Source: Alicycliphilus denitrificans K601
GTDB taxonomy: Bacteria; Pseudomonadota; Gammaproteobacteria; Burkholderiales; Burkholderiaceae_C
Assembly (NCBI RefSeq): GCF_000204645.1
Contig: NC_015422.1
Location: 2,807,001 to 2,871,000 of the forward strand
DNA: 64,000 nucleotides
Direction of reading: 5' to 3'
Position numbers and translations under genes: made by a program. Every line of letters begins with the position of its first letter. The stretch's first letter is position 1. The notes under the pieces are model-generated. The model did not search any database and was not told where the DNA came from. It saw nothing but the letters and a program-made list of their open reading frames with translations. Shown here in pieces: positions 27,045-35,663 of this stretch.

Positions 27045-27536
27045 TCACTTGCGGCCTACCTGGATGGCGCCCTTCATGCCGGCCTCATAGTGGCCAGGCA
27101 TCAGGCAGGCAAAGTTCACGGCGCCCGCCTTGGTGAACTGCCAGACGATTTCACCCTGCTTGCCCGGTGCGAGCGTGACCTTGCCGGGTTCGTCGTGCTC
27201 CATGTCCGGGAACTTCTTCATCTGCTCCAGATGCTCGAGCAATTCCTTCTCGGTGCCCAGGCTGAGTTCGTGCTTGACCTGGCCGACGTTCTTGACAACG
27301 AAGCGCACGGTTTCGCCCTGTTTGACCTGAATGTTCGACGGCGTGTAACGCATGTTGTCGCTCATTTCGATGGTAACGATGCGACCGGCCTTGGCGTCAA
27401 CGCCGGGTTTGCCAATGGCTGTTTCACCCCCGTCACCGTGACCACCTGCATGGGTGCCGCTAGCGAAGGCTACCCCCGACGTGGCCAGTGCAGCCATAGC
27501 GAAGAATTGAGAAATAGTGGATCGCGTGAATTTCAT
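27045..27536 (-). CDS. Exported cupredoxin, CopI-like
   Basis: A 163-residue protein with a signal peptide (FFAMAALATSGVAFASG) and a plastocyanin-like fold. The type 1 copper ligands are visible as the His in VKHELSLGT and the C-terminal set in NFACLMPGHYEAGMKG (Cys, His, Met). A His/Gly-rich N-terminal stretch (THAGGHGDGG) may add metal sites. Cupredoxins of this type accompany multicopper oxidases in betaproteobacterial copper-resistance loci and bind or oxidise periplasmic Cu(I). It lies between copA and the cusF-like gene on the same strand. Confidence 0.9.
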   Translation of the reverse strand: MKFTRSTISQFFAMAALATSGVAFASGTHAGGHGDGGETAIGKPGVDAKAGRIVTIEMSDNMRYTPSNIQVKQGETVRFVVKNVGQVKHELSLGTEKELLEHLEQMKKFPDMEHDEPGKVTLAPGKQGEIVWQFTKAGAVNFACLMPGHYEAGMKGAIQVGRK

Positions 27537-27569
27537 GGATGGACTCTCGTTGATAACTGAAGGGAAACC

Positions 27570-28982
27570 TCAATGCTCGCCATGCGAAGTGGGCTTGCGC
27601 ACCTTGACTTCGGTCGGCGTTGCTGGCTTGCGCACACGCGGCATGGACTGGCCGCCCTCGGCGCTGAAGCGTGCGGGCTCGGCCATGGGGCCGGTGTACT
27701 CATGCGCCACCGTGCCTGCGGGATGCTTGTACCAGCCCGGATCCTTGTAGTCGCCCGGCTTCTGGTCGCGGCGCACCTTGAGCACGCTGAACATGCCACC
27801 CATCTCCACCGAGCCGAACGGCCCCTGCCCGGTCATCATCGGGATGGTGTTGTCGGGAATCGGCATTTCCATCTCCGTCATGTCGGCCATGCCGCGCTCG
27901 CCCATGACCATGTAGTCCGGGATCAGCTTGTTGACTTTCTTGGCAAGGCCGCTGTGATCCACGCCAATCATGGTGGGAATGTCGTGCCCCATTGCGTTCA
28001 TGGTGTGGTGGCTCTTGTGGCAGTGGAAGGCCCAGTCGCCCTCCTCGTCGGCGACGAATTCGATCTGGCGCATTTGCCCCACGGCCACGTCGGTGGTTAC
28101 TTCATGCCAGCGCGTGCTTTTGGGCGTCGGGCCGCCATCGGTGCCAGTGACCACGAATTCGTGGCCATGCACGTGCATCGGGTGATTGGTCATGGTGAGG
28201 TTGCCCATGCGGATGCGCACCTTGTCGTTGAGACGCACGTTCAGAGAGTCGATACCAGGAAAGACACGGCTGTTCCAGGTCCACAGGTTGAAGTTCGTCA
28301 TCTCCGCGACCTTGGGTGTAGCGGCCCCGGGCTCAATGTCATATGCACTGAGCAGGAAGCAAAAGTCCCGTTGCACCTCGTCGATCAGCGGGTGCCTAGC
28401 TTTCGGGTGCGTGACCCAGAAGCCCATCATGCCCATGGCCATTTGCACCATCTCGTCGCCGTGCGGGTGGTACATGAAGGTGCCCGGGCGGCGCGCCACG
28501 AACTCGTAGACAAAGGTCTTGCCGGACGGAATCGCCGGCTGCGTCAGACCGGTCACTCCATCCATGCCGCTGGGCAGGCGCTGGCCGTGCCAGTGAACAC
28601 TGGTGTGCTCGGGCAGCCTATTGGTCACGAAGATGCGCACACGGTCGCCCTCGACGACCTCGATGGTCGGGCCGGGGCTCTGTCCGTTGTAGCCCCACAG
28701 GTGGGCCTTCATCCCTGGTGCCACTTCGCGAACCACCGGTTCGGCGACCAGGTGGAACTCCTTGATGCCCTGATTCATGCGCCAGGGCAGCGTCCAGCCG
28801 TTGAGCGTCACCACTGGGTTGTACGGTCGTCCCGAATTGGGCATCAGCGGGGCCATGGTGTTCGGGCTGGTCTGAATGACGGGCTCGGGCAAGGCCGCCA
28901 TGGCGACACGGCTCACCGCGCCGGCCGCAACGGCGCCGCCAGCAATACCGGCGAACTTGAAAAAATCTCTTCTGGATGTCAT
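27570..28982 (-). CDS. copA: Multicopper oxidase of copper resistance
   Basis: About 470 residues from an ATG at 28982 (an upstream start would overlap the efflux gene). A twin-arginine signal (SRRDFFKFAGIAGGAVAAGA) sends it folded to the periplasm. Four copper motifs are present: HWHGQRLPSGMDG and GTFMYHPHGDEM near the middle, HPMHVHGHEFVV, and the type 1 site DWAFHCHKSHHTMNAMGHD. It oxidises Cu(I) to the less toxic Cu(II). A Met/His-rich region (MTEMEMPIPDNTIPMMTGQG) is typical of copper oxidases. The last residues are also His-rich. Confidence 0.93.
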   Translation of the reverse strand: MTSRRDFFKFAGIAGGAVAAGAVSRVAMAALPEPVIQTSPNTMAPLMPNSGRPYNPVVTLNGWTLPWRMNQGIKEFHLVAEPVVREVAPGMKAHLWGYNGQSPGPTIEVVEGDRVRIFVTNRLPEHTSVHWHGQRLPSGMDGVTGLTQPAIPSGKTFVYEFVARRPGTFMYHPHGDEMVQMAMGMMGFWVTHPKARHPLIDEVQRDFCFLLSAYDIEPGAATPKVAEMTNFNLWTWNSRVFPGIDSLNVRLNDKVRIRMGNLTMTNHPMHVHGHEFVVTGTDGGPTPKSTRWHEVTTDVAVGQMRQIEFVADEEGDWAFHCHKSHHTMNAMGHDIPTMIGVDHSGLAKKVNKLIPDYMVMGERGMADMTEMEMPIPDNTIPMMTGQGPFGSVEMGGMFSVLKVRRDQKPGDYKDPGWYKHPAGTVAHEYTGPMAEPARFSAEGGQSMPRVRKPATPTEVKVRKPTSHGEH

Positions 28983-28998
28983 GGCAATCGTCTCTGGA

Positions 28999-30429
28999 TC
29001 AGTGACCGGCACCCGCGTCGCTGGAAGCGCTGGTGGTGACCGACAAGGTGGTGTTGGTGGGGCGTCCGATTACGGATGCCTGCAATGCGGCATCGGCCAG
29101 CCAGAACTGCTGCTGTGAGTCCAAGGCCGCCGTGACGGCACCGACCTGGTCGCGCGCATCGGCCAGCAGTTCGAACGCGCTGATCAGCATGCCGTTGTAG
29201 CGAAGCTGGTTCTCCTCCGCGATCACCTTGCGCACCGGAACCACTTCGTCGCGGTAGTGCCGCGCCACGTCGTAGGCCGTTCGATAGGCCGAATAGCTTT
29301 CGCGCAGGCTGGAGCCCGCGGAACGCACCGTGCCTTCAAGCTGGTTGGCGGCCGCCAGCGTTCGAGCGTTCATCGCATCGCGCTGCATTCCGCCCCAGTC
29401 AAAGAGGGGTAGGCGCACATCGATTTCCCAGCCGCGTGCGGTGGAGCGGGTGCCCTCGGCATTGTCAAATGTCGTGTTGCGACGCCCAGTGAGCTCGATA
29501 TCGGTGAAGCTGCTCACCATGTTCAGGCCTTGGGCCTTGGCCGCGCCATCCAGCGCGGTCTGCGCCAGGCGGATGTCCAGGCGTGCCTTGGTAGCGAGCG
29601 AGCCAACCGCCTGCGGATCCAGTGCTTGCTTGGGGAGATCGGGTAGACGTTCCGGAAGCTTGAGCGCCTGCGCCTGGCTTTCATCCAGCCCCAGCAAACG
29701 TACCAGTTCTTCCCGGCTGGCCGTGACCTGGTGCTGGGCCGTGCTCAGGCGGGTGGCGGCATCGGCATAAAAAGCCTGCTCGCGTGCGCGGGTGATGCGG
29801 TTGAAGTTCCCCACGCTCTGCATGCGTTTGGCCAGTTCGGCTCCGGCCTCTGCACTGTCATAGACCTGCTTGGCATACTGGAGCGATTGCTGCGCCGCCA
29901 CGGCGCGCACCCAGGCCTGGCGCACGCGCGTGACCTGGTCCACCACGTCGCTGGTCAAACGCAGCTGAGACTGCTCGATTCTCCGGGTGGCAACGCCGTA
30001 GCGGGACGGCAAGGTCAGCAGATCCAACAGGCCAAAGGAGAGCGCACGCCCCAAGTCCAGCTCGGTGCCGGCCGTCATGCGCTCAAAACTGAAGATGGGA
30101 TTGGCAATCCGGCCTACCTGCGCGGCGTCCGCTGACTCTCCCCAACCCTGTGCCAGCAGGGTCTGCAGGGACGGACTGTTCACCAAGGCCAACTGGACGG
30201 CATCTTTCTGATTTAGGGTCTCCGCCAGCAAGGTTTGAGCGGCCTGCGCTCGCTGGTCGCGCTCCTCCTGGGTACGAGCCAGGGCGAGTTTCCCATCGGT
30301 GAAGCTACCAGCTTCTTCGTTGACACGGCCGATGTTCTGCTCCAGGCTGACGCTGGCACAGCCGGTCAGCACCGCCAGTCCGAGTGCAGATAGAGCGAGT
30401 TTGGCGTGAGTGGCACGCAAACGCATCAT
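28999..30429 (-). CDS. TolC-family outer-membrane efflux protein
   Basis: A 476-residue lipoprotein: the signal ends in LAVLTGC, so the Cys is lipidated. The body is long helices typical of TolC/CusC-like channels (QVTRVRQAWVRAVAAQQSLQ, ARLDIRLAQTALDGAAKAQG, YRDEVVPVRKVIAEENQLRY). It would form the outer-membrane exit for periplasmic metal. It lies between a small exported protein (4-nt overlap) and copA, without an RND pump in the same operon; the CusA-type pump at the right edge is 30 kb away. Confidence 0.88.
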   Translation of the reverse strand: MMRLRATHAKLALSALGLAVLTGCASVSLEQNIGRVNEEAGSFTDGKLALARTQEERDQRAQAAQTLLAETLNQKDAVQLALVNSPSLQTLLAQGWGESADAAQVGRIANPIFSFERMTAGTELDLGRALSFGLLDLLTLPSRYGVATRRIEQSQLRLTSDVVDQVTRVRQAWVRAVAAQQSLQYAKQVYDSAEAGAELAKRMQSVGNFNRITRAREQAFYADAATRLSTAQHQVTASREELVRLLGLDESQAQALKLPERLPDLPKQALDPQAVGSLATKARLDIRLAQTALDGAAKAQGLNMVSSFTDIELTGRRNTTFDNAEGTRSTARGWEIDVRLPLFDWGGMQRDAMNARTLAAANQLEGTVRSAGSSLRESYSAYRTAYDVARHYRDEVVPVRKVIAEENQLRYNGMLISAFELLADARDQVGAVTAALDSQQQFWLADAALQASVIGRPTNTTLSVTTSASSDAGAGH

Positions 30430-30767
30430 GGTTTTTCTCCCCCGTGATGGCCAGAATGCGGATCGCTGACGGGAGCAGCGTCCTTGGCGGACCCGGGCTC
30501 GCCGGACTTGATTTCTTTCGCATAGGCGCGCCAGCCGCCGATTTCACCCACCTTGTCGTTCGCCGCCTTCCAGGGCTGGACGGACTGCTCCTTGTAGGCC
30601 TCGTAACCCGAGAGGGCTGATCGGTACGAGAGCAGGTAGCCCACCTTCGCGGTTTCGACCTCTGGCATCTGTGCAAATGCCAGGGATGGCACCATTAGTG
30701 CGGCGCCCAGCCAGAGGCTTGAGGTAGGTCGTGAAAGCCAGAGATTGTTCATGGATTTGTGATGCAT
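30426..30767 (-). CDS. Small exported protein, first gene of the copper operon
   Basis: Up to 113 residues (ATG 30767, or ATG 30752 giving 108). A signal peptide is clear (LWLGAALMVPSLAFAQ). The mature part reads YLLSYRSALSGYEAYKEQSV, then PWKAANDKVGEIGGWRAYAK, and ends in a His-rich tail (DPHSGHHGGEKP). Similar small proteins precede outer-membrane channels in copper and silver loci. It may bind metal through the tail. It overlaps the channel gene by 4 nt. Confidence 0.75.
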   Translation of the reverse strand: MHHKSMNNLWLSRPTSSLWLGAALMVPSLAFAQMPEVETAKVGYLLSYRSALSGYEAYKEQSVQPWKAANDKVGEIGGWRAYAKEIKSGEPGSAKDAAPVSDPHSGHHGGEKP

Positions 30768-30770
30768 TTT

Positions 30771-30835
30771 TGACTTATGTCATTGTGCAAACGACTAGCT
30801 GTCAAAGGCATAACGGCTTCATTACATCTTTGTCA
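30771..30835 (-). promoter_or_regulatory. Candidate copper operator upstream of the copper operon
   Basis: A palindrome TGAC-TTAT-GTCA lies at 30771–30782. A second near-palindrome at 30822–30835 reads TGACAAAGATGTAA on the minus strand, resembling CopR/CusR boxes. The pair sits just upstream of the first gene. No copRS-type genes are in the window, so the regulator would be encoded elsewhere. Confidence 0.4.
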
Positions 30836-30844
30836 TGATCGAGC

Positions 30845-31070
30845 GGGGTGAGGGGTAACCCCTCACCCCTCTTACACCACCGTACGTGCGGTTCCGCCTA
30901 CGGCGGTTCAAGTGAAACGCTGGAGGTGTTGGTGGATGGTCAACTACCGATACAAGCCCCACGCCTGTGAAGTATTTGGGCGGCAGTGCGGCGACCATGT
31001 GCCTGGCGCCGAGGTTCAACAAGGGGCCGCGCCAGTTGACGCTGGAGCGCCATGCGCGCAGGGCATCAAG
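30845..31070 (-). mobile_element. Group II intron 3' end (maturase tail, domains V and VI)
   Basis: Reading on the minus strand, a frame with SSVNWRGPLLNLGARHMVAA and LPPKYFTGVGLVS resembles the C-terminus of group II intron reverse transcriptases. It is followed at 30908–30876 by a domain V-like hairpin (ACCGCCGTA paired around GGCGGAACCGCA with CGTACGGTGGT). After it come an 11-bp hairpin with a 3-nt loop (30845–30855 with 30859–30869), in the place of domain VI. The rest of the intron is missing. Confidence 0.55.
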
Positions 31071-31091
31071 CCCGTAGCGTCGCATCTGCGC

Positions 31092-31244
31092 TTCTCGCGT
31101 CCGTGGCCGCTTCCACTGCGCTCCCGGTTGTCAGAGCTGCCGATCCGTTATCTGCCCGACAGCCAACTGGAGCAGAACCACGCGTCCATGAGCCGCTATG
31201 GCTCCAGCACCAAACTGGTGTTCGAGATTTCGCAACTGCCGTAG
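31092..31244 (+). pseudogene. C-terminal remnant related to the HhH/nuclease-like gene at 38695
   Basis: About 50 codons ending at TAG 31242–31244 read LSELPIRYLPDSQLEQNHAS, then MSRYGSSTKLVFEISQLP. They align with the C-terminus of the protein at 38695–39957 (VAELGIRYLPYSELG and RFGSGLKPLNEISHLL), sharing IRYLP, the RxGS core and the EIS ending. Only this tail remains. It directly abuts the group II intron remnant. Confidence 0.6.
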
Positions 31245-31500
31245 ACCACGCTCCCTTTGCGTGGTTCCTGCCAACCTTCATGCTTTGCGGTGCACACCAC
31301 TGCGCGTACCGGCAACTCACGGCAATGTCGGCAAGATGACGTTTCTGTTATCCATAGCCGTGCAATTGAACGGCTTACGCACCAGTTGCAGGGCTTCTTG
31401 ATCGGCTGGCGAAACTTACTATTTCGTATCGATCGCTGGTCTATTTCTCCCGCAAAAAAGGGCCCCTCATAACCTCCGTCAGTTCGACAATGGACACACC
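31245..31500. other. Spacer upstream of the FliE-like gene
   Basis: No gene recognised. It begins the + strand block of the metabolic region and should hold its promoter; I see no strong sigma-70 hexamers. Confidence 0.35.
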
Positions 31501-31809
31501 ATGAACGTCATCACAAACCCGCTTGGCGCACTACTGCCAGTCATTCCGGTGGGCAAGTTGGTGTCCAAAGCACCCATAGTTCAGGACGGTGGATTTTTGG
31601 ACGCGATGAAGCAAGCGTTAGCGACCACGAGCCAATTGCAAAGTGAATCTGGGCGCCTGAGCCGCGAGGTCACGTTCGGCAACCCTACTGTCAGTCTTGA
31701 AGAAACGATGCTTGCAGGAGTCAAGTCGAACATTGCATTTCAGGCCACGCTGCAGAGCCGAAACCGAATTGTTCAGGCTTACACCGATGTAATGAACATG
31801 CAGGTCTGA
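31501..31809 (+). CDS. FliE-like protein, orphan
   Basis: A 102-residue protein whose C-terminal half fits FliE, the flagellar MS-ring to rod junction protein: GNPTVSLEETMLAGVKSNIA, then FQATLQSRNRIVQAYTDVMN and a final MQV. The N-terminal part is flexible (NPLGALLPVIPVGKLVSKAP). No other flagellar or type III secretion gene is nearby, so it may be a stray copy, part of another export device or a domesticated helical protein. The related inner-rod family of type III secretion is an alternative. Confidence 0.6.
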   Translation: MNVITNPLGALLPVIPVGKLVSKAPIVQDGGFLDAMKQALATTSQLQSESGRLSREVTFGNPTVSLEETMLAGVKSNIAFQATLQSRNRIVQAYTDVMNMQV

Positions 31810-31833
31810 TGCGCCGAAGGCGAAGCAGTAAAA

Positions 31834-32091
31834 ATGCAGGTAATGAGCGCACTCGCTGCTGAAATCGCCGGCTCACGTGGCGAACAAGCTGGAGTTGGAG
31901 CCTTTTTGACAAAGGCCCCTCCAGCTTTAACTGCTGACCGCCTGAAGAGCCGTTTTAGTACCGGGGTGTTGGAGCACCGAGCCCATGAACTGGGCTGGTG
32001 GCTCCATGCGCTGCTCGCACTGTGTGTTGTCCTGTTGTACTGGCTGGCTCATACTGCCGAGGCCGGAAGTCGCGACGTCGATGTGCACTGA
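31834..32091 (+). CDS. Small single-helix membrane protein
   Basis: An 85-residue frame (an ATG at 31843 is also possible). One membrane helix lies near residues 55–71 (GWWLHALLALCVVLLYWL), with an N-terminal cytoplasmic stretch ending RFSTGVLEHRAHEL. It stands 24 nt after the FliE-like gene and 13 nt before acetate kinase. No family recognised. Confidence 0.45.
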   Translation: MQVMSALAAEIAGSRGEQAGVGAFLTKAPPALTADRLKSRFSTGVLEHRAHELGWWLHALLALCVVLLYWLAHTAEAGSRDVDVH

Positions 32092-32104
32092 CGGCGACCA
32101 AGAC

Positions 32105-33250
32105 ATGCACATCCTAGCCATCAACGCCGGCAGTGCGACCCTCAAGTTCGGGGTTTTCGACCCGGCATCGGCCATGCCCGTGATCGAGTCGACGATCGAC
32201 CATCCCGCAGTTGATGCCGCGGCGTTTGACGAGATCAAGCAGCAAGTACGAAGTTCCGGCGTGACGTCGCTCAATGCCATCGGCCACCGTGTCGCACACG
32301 GTGGCCCCTTCTTGCGCGAGGCGGCTTTCGTGGACGCGAAAGTCGAGCACGAGATCGACCAGGCTGCTGCGCTGGCGCCGCAGCACAACCCCGTTGCACT
32401 GGCCGGCATCCGCATCGCGCGCGAGCGTTGGCCAGGCGTGCGCCAGGTGGCGGTCTTCGACACCGCTTTTCATGCCGGCATGCCAGAACACGCCTCATGC
32501 TATGCCGTTCCGCAGTCATGGCGCGCAGTTGGGGTGCGGCGATACGGGTTTCATGGCCTGTCGCACCAGAGCGTGCTGGCGGCTGTCAGTTCCGCGTTGA
32601 TGCGGCCTCCATCCGAACTGCGCATCGTGAGCTGCCACATCGGCAATGGGGCAAGTGTCTGCGCGATCGACCGTGGCCGCTCTGTCGACACCTCGATGGG
32701 GATGACGGCCCTGGAAGGTCTGGTGATGGGCACACGCAGCGGGGACCTCGACCCCGGCGTGCCAGGCTATGTCGCGCGTACCCTGGGCTTGTCACTGGTG
32801 CAAATCGAAGCGGCGCTTTACAGCGACAGTGGACTGAAGGCGTTGTCGGGTTTGGGCTCGGACCTGCGCGAGATCGAGAGTCGCGCGCGGGATGGTCATG
32901 CTGCTGCCCAAATGGCGTTGCAGGTCCATGCCTACCGCGTGCGCAAGTACATCGGTGCCTACGCCGCGGCGATGGGCGGATGCGATGCTGTGGCTTTCAC
33001 GGGCGGAGCTGGGGAAAACTCCCCGACGCTGCGTTGCCGCATTCTGGACGGCCTGGAATTCCTTGGCCTGCATCTGGACGAGGAGCGCAATCGTGCCTTC
33101 AGTCCGGCATCCGAAGTCGCCCAGCTTCAGGCGTCACGGTCCTCGGTCGCGGTGCTGGCCGTGCGTGCGCGCGAACAGTGGGTGATCGCGCACGAGACTG
33201 CCAGGGTTTTGAATGGTGCGCTAAGTGCCGAACACGAAATCGATGAATAG
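32105..33250 (+). CDS. ackA: Acetate kinase
   Basis: A 381-residue enzyme that converts acetyl phosphate plus ADP to acetate plus ATP. The frame is open further upstream but the ATG at 32105 gives the standard start MHILAINAGSATLKFGVFD, whose NxGS motif binds phosphate. Other signatures are IGHRVAHGGP, VFDTAFHAGMP, RYGFHGLSHQ, SCHIGNGASVCAI, MGMTALEGLVMGTRSGDLDP and FTGGAGENS. It is shorter than the usual 400 residues. With phosphoketolase 3 kb downstream it forms an ATP-yielding acetyl-phosphate route. Confidence 0.95.
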   Translation: MHILAINAGSATLKFGVFDPASAMPVIESTIDHPAVDAAAFDEIKQQVRSSGVTSLNAIGHRVAHGGPFLREAAFVDAKVEHEIDQAAALAPQHNPVALAGIRIARERWPGVRQVAVFDTAFHAGMPEHASCYAVPQSWRAVGVRRYGFHGLSHQSVLAAVSSALMRPPSELRIVSCHIGNGASVCAIDRGRSVDTSMGMTALEGLVMGTRSGDLDPGVPGYVARTLGLSLVQIEAALYSDSGLKALSGLGSDLREIESRARDGHAAAQMALQVHAYRVRKYIGAYAAAMGGCDAVAFTGGAGENSPTLRCRILDGLEFLGLHLDEERNRAFSPASEVAQLQASRSSVAVLAVRAREQWVIAHETARVLNGALSAEHEIDE

Positions 33251-33387
33251 GGAGAGCACCGTGGTCAGCAACAGCCCCGCTCTCAGCGTCGCCCACAAGC
33301 CGGTCAACCCCTGTCACCGTGTTCTGCCGGTTGTACTTCCGAAAGCGCACGGACAATGGGATCACAGCCGCTCAAACACCCACGCTC

Positions 33388-33418
33388 TTGACCTATGTGC
33401 GGCACCTGGGTTCAAACT
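33388..33418 (+). promoter_or_regulatory. Candidate MerR-type promoter/operator
   Basis: TTGACC (33388–33393) is followed after exactly 19 bp by CAAACT, a weak -10. The overlapping sequence is a dyad with outer arms TTGA and TCAA and inner GTG-CGG-CAC. Long 19-bp spacers spanning a dyad are the mark of MerR-controlled promoters. It lies 46 bp before the merR-type gene, which suggests autoregulation. Confidence 0.45.
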
Positions 33419-33463
33419 CTTGCCATGCGTTTCGACGCGAGACTACCCCGCTGGAGAACGGTG

Positions 33464-33916
33464 ATGCAACTCATTGAATGCGCCCGGGAGGCAGGTGTGA
33501 CCCCAGACACGCTGCGCCATTACCTGCGGGTTGGCCTCCTGGTGCCGGATGGTCGCGGCGCGAACGGCTATCGCGCGTTCTCCGAGCGCAGCGTGGCGCG
33601 GGTGCGGTTCATCCGCAACGCATTGGCGCTCGGCTTCACGCTCAAGGACGCCGCGGAGTTCGTTGAGATGAGTCAACGCGGAACATCTCCTTGTCCGCGC
33701 GCTCGGGCGCTGCTGAGCGAGCGGCTTGACGAACAGGCTCGACGACTGAAGGAAGCGACGGAGCTGCATCTGCGCATGCAGCAGGCAGACCGCGACTGGA
33801 CGCGACTCCCTGACGGAGTACCGGATGGCCATTCCGTCTGCAGTCTGATCGAAGGAGCGGCAGCGGACGTTCAGCGCAAATCTGTGCGAGCGAAGTCTAG
33901 TCGTGTACGCGCATGA
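33464..33916 (+). CDS. MerR-family regulator, likely metal-responsive
   Basis: A 150-residue protein. The N-terminal winged helix reads LIECAREAGVTPDTLRHYLR, then VGLLVPDGRGANGYRAFSER, followed by the dimer helix (RVRFIRNALALGFTLKDAAE). Cys residues in SPCPRARALL and GHSVCSLIEG lie where ZntR/CadR-type proteins bind metal. The frame is open from 33395, but the ATG at 33464 gives the usual MerR start. It sits between acetate kinase and cyclopropane synthase, so it may control this block as well as itself. Confidence 0.85.
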   Translation: MQLIECAREAGVTPDTLRHYLRVGLLVPDGRGANGYRAFSERSVARVRFIRNALALGFTLKDAAEFVEMSQRGTSPCPRARALLSERLDEQARRLKEATELHLRMQQADRDWTRLPDGVPDGHSVCSLIEGAAADVQRKSVRAKSSRVRA

Positions 33917-34068
33917 CCGACTTTGATCGATTTTGATAGTCCCAGACATCATGAGGCTCTACGGACATGCAAAAAAGTGGCGTTGGTCATGTCGATCGTG
34001 CCGGCGCGAAAAAGAGTCGTCTGCTACATCGCAGCTTGCGCTGCACGCGAGCAACTGAGGTGCCCCAG

Positions 34069-35424
34069 ATGAACCATTCCAAGACACTTGCGCAATCCCC
34101 GTCACCAGACATGAATGCCGCCGCGCTGCGCATCCTGCGCCGGTTGCTGGCCGGCATCGAGCGCCAGCCGGCGTTGCGTCTGGGCGATGTGCTCCTGCAC
34201 GAGTTCGAGGCGCATCCAGAGTACACCCTGATCATCCGCGACCCGGGTCTGCTTCGACGCCTTGTCCTGCGGCCGGATCCTCTGCTGCTGGCGGAGGCCT
34301 ACTTCCGCGGCACCATCGACATCGAAGGGGACCTGTACACCGCGCTTGGGCTCAAGGCGCACTTCGAGAAGTTCTCGCTCTCCTGGCGCGACAAGCTGGC
34401 CCTGTTGCGCGACGCTCTGATACTGCGCGTGTCTGACCAGGATGGTTTGAAACCATCGCGTAGTCTGGCCTCGCGCGTTGCGCGCCGCTTCTCCCATCGA
34501 CATTCGCGCCAAACCGACCGAGCAGCAATTTCATTCCACTACGACGTTTCAAACGTGTTCTATGGTCTCTGGCTCGATGCCGAGAGAGTCTATTCCTGCG
34601 CCTACTTCGAGACGCCGGACGACACGCTGGACCAGGCGCAGCGCAACAAGCTGGAGCACATCTGCCGCAAGCTGCGGCTGCAGCCGGGCGAACGTCTGCT
34701 CGACATCGGCTGCGGCTGGGGCGCACTCGTGTGCTGGGCGGCACGAGAACATGGCGTGCGCGCGTACGGCATCACTCTCAGCCAGCAGCAGCTCGAATAC
34801 GCGCGCGAGCGCATCCGATCAGAAGGCTTGCAGGACCTCGTCACGGTTGAGCTGCGCGACTACCGCGACCTCGATGGCACTGCCGTATTCGACAAGGTGT
34901 CCAGCATCGGCATGTTCGAGCATGTGGGCCTCGCTCATCTGCCGGCCTACTACGCCGTGGTGCAGCGTGTTTTGCGGCCGGGCGGGCTCTTTCTCAACCA
35001 TGGAATCACCCATGACGAAGAGGGCTGGAACCGAACTGTCGCGACCGATTTCATCAACCGCTATGTCTTCCCTGACGGCGAATTGGACTGCGTCAGCAAC
35101 ATCCAGCTCGGGATGGAGCGGTCCGGCTTCGAAATCCATGATGTCGAAGGTCTTCGATCACACTACGCGCTGACGTTGCGTCATTGGGTTCAGCGACTCG
35201 AAGCGCGCCGAGAGGAGGCCCTGCAGGAAGTCGATGAGGTGACCTTCCGCGTCTGGCGCCTGTACATGGCGGCTTGCGCGCTGGAATTCGAGGCGGGCGG
35301 CACAGGGATCTACCAGATCGTAGCGTCCAAACGAGACGACGGAAGATGGCCCGTTCCTTTGACGCGCCGCGATCTTTACTCGGGTACTACCCCATCAAAG
35401 CCAATGACGGTGCGCGAAAAATGA
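34069..35424 (+). CDS. cfa: Cyclopropane-fatty-acyl-phospholipid synthase
   Basis: A 451-residue SAM-dependent enzyme that adds a methylene bridge to unsaturated membrane lipids, which makes them more resistant to acid and stress. The ATG at 34069 has GAGG seven bases upstream, so the longer open frame is not used. Key features are YDVSNVFYGLWLDAERVYSC, the SAM site LLDIGCGWGALVCWAAREHG, the active-site loop SIGMFEHVG, GITLSQQQ, and the conserved C-terminal FEAGGTGIYQIVASK. Length is slightly above E. coli Cfa. Confidence 0.93.
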   Translation: MNHSKTLAQSPSPDMNAAALRILRRLLAGIERQPALRLGDVLLHEFEAHPEYTLIIRDPGLLRRLVLRPDPLLLAEAYFRGTIDIEGDLYTALGLKAHFEKFSLSWRDKLALLRDALILRVSDQDGLKPSRSLASRVARRFSHRHSRQTDRAAISFHYDVSNVFYGLWLDAERVYSCAYFETPDDTLDQAQRNKLEHICRKLRLQPGERLLDIGCGWGALVCWAAREHGVRAYGITLSQQQLEYARERIRSEGLQDLVTVELRDYRDLDGTAVFDKVSSIGMFEHVGLAHLPAYYAVVQRVLRPGGLFLNHGITHDEEGWNRTVATDFINRYVFPDGELDCVSNIQLGMERSGFEIHDVEGLRSHYALTLRHWVQRLEARREEALQEVDEVTFRVWRLYMAACALEFEAGGTGIYQIVASKRDDGRWPVPLTRRDLYSGTTPSKPMTVREK

Positions 35425-35663
35425 GCAGGCCCGCTGACCGGGTTGCGCGAGTTGTATTCTTCTGTCCGATGCAGGTCAATGTGAGGGCGTGGAGGTGGAC
35501 GGTCAGCAGACCCGCGTTCGCCCTATCCGCAGTTCGGCTTCGCGTGGTCGCAGTGAAGCGGTCGCCGCAGCGATGGTACGCCGTGAGCCGCCGACAAGCA
35601 CGCCGAGACGCCCGCCGACACAGCGCCGTGGCGCCTCTGCGCACGCAGGCGCCGCGCACCTCC

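Noticed and set aside
30822..31085. A separate small gene on the minus strand
   Set aside because: Its coding part runs through the domain V and VI hairpins, so it is better explained as the group II intron end.
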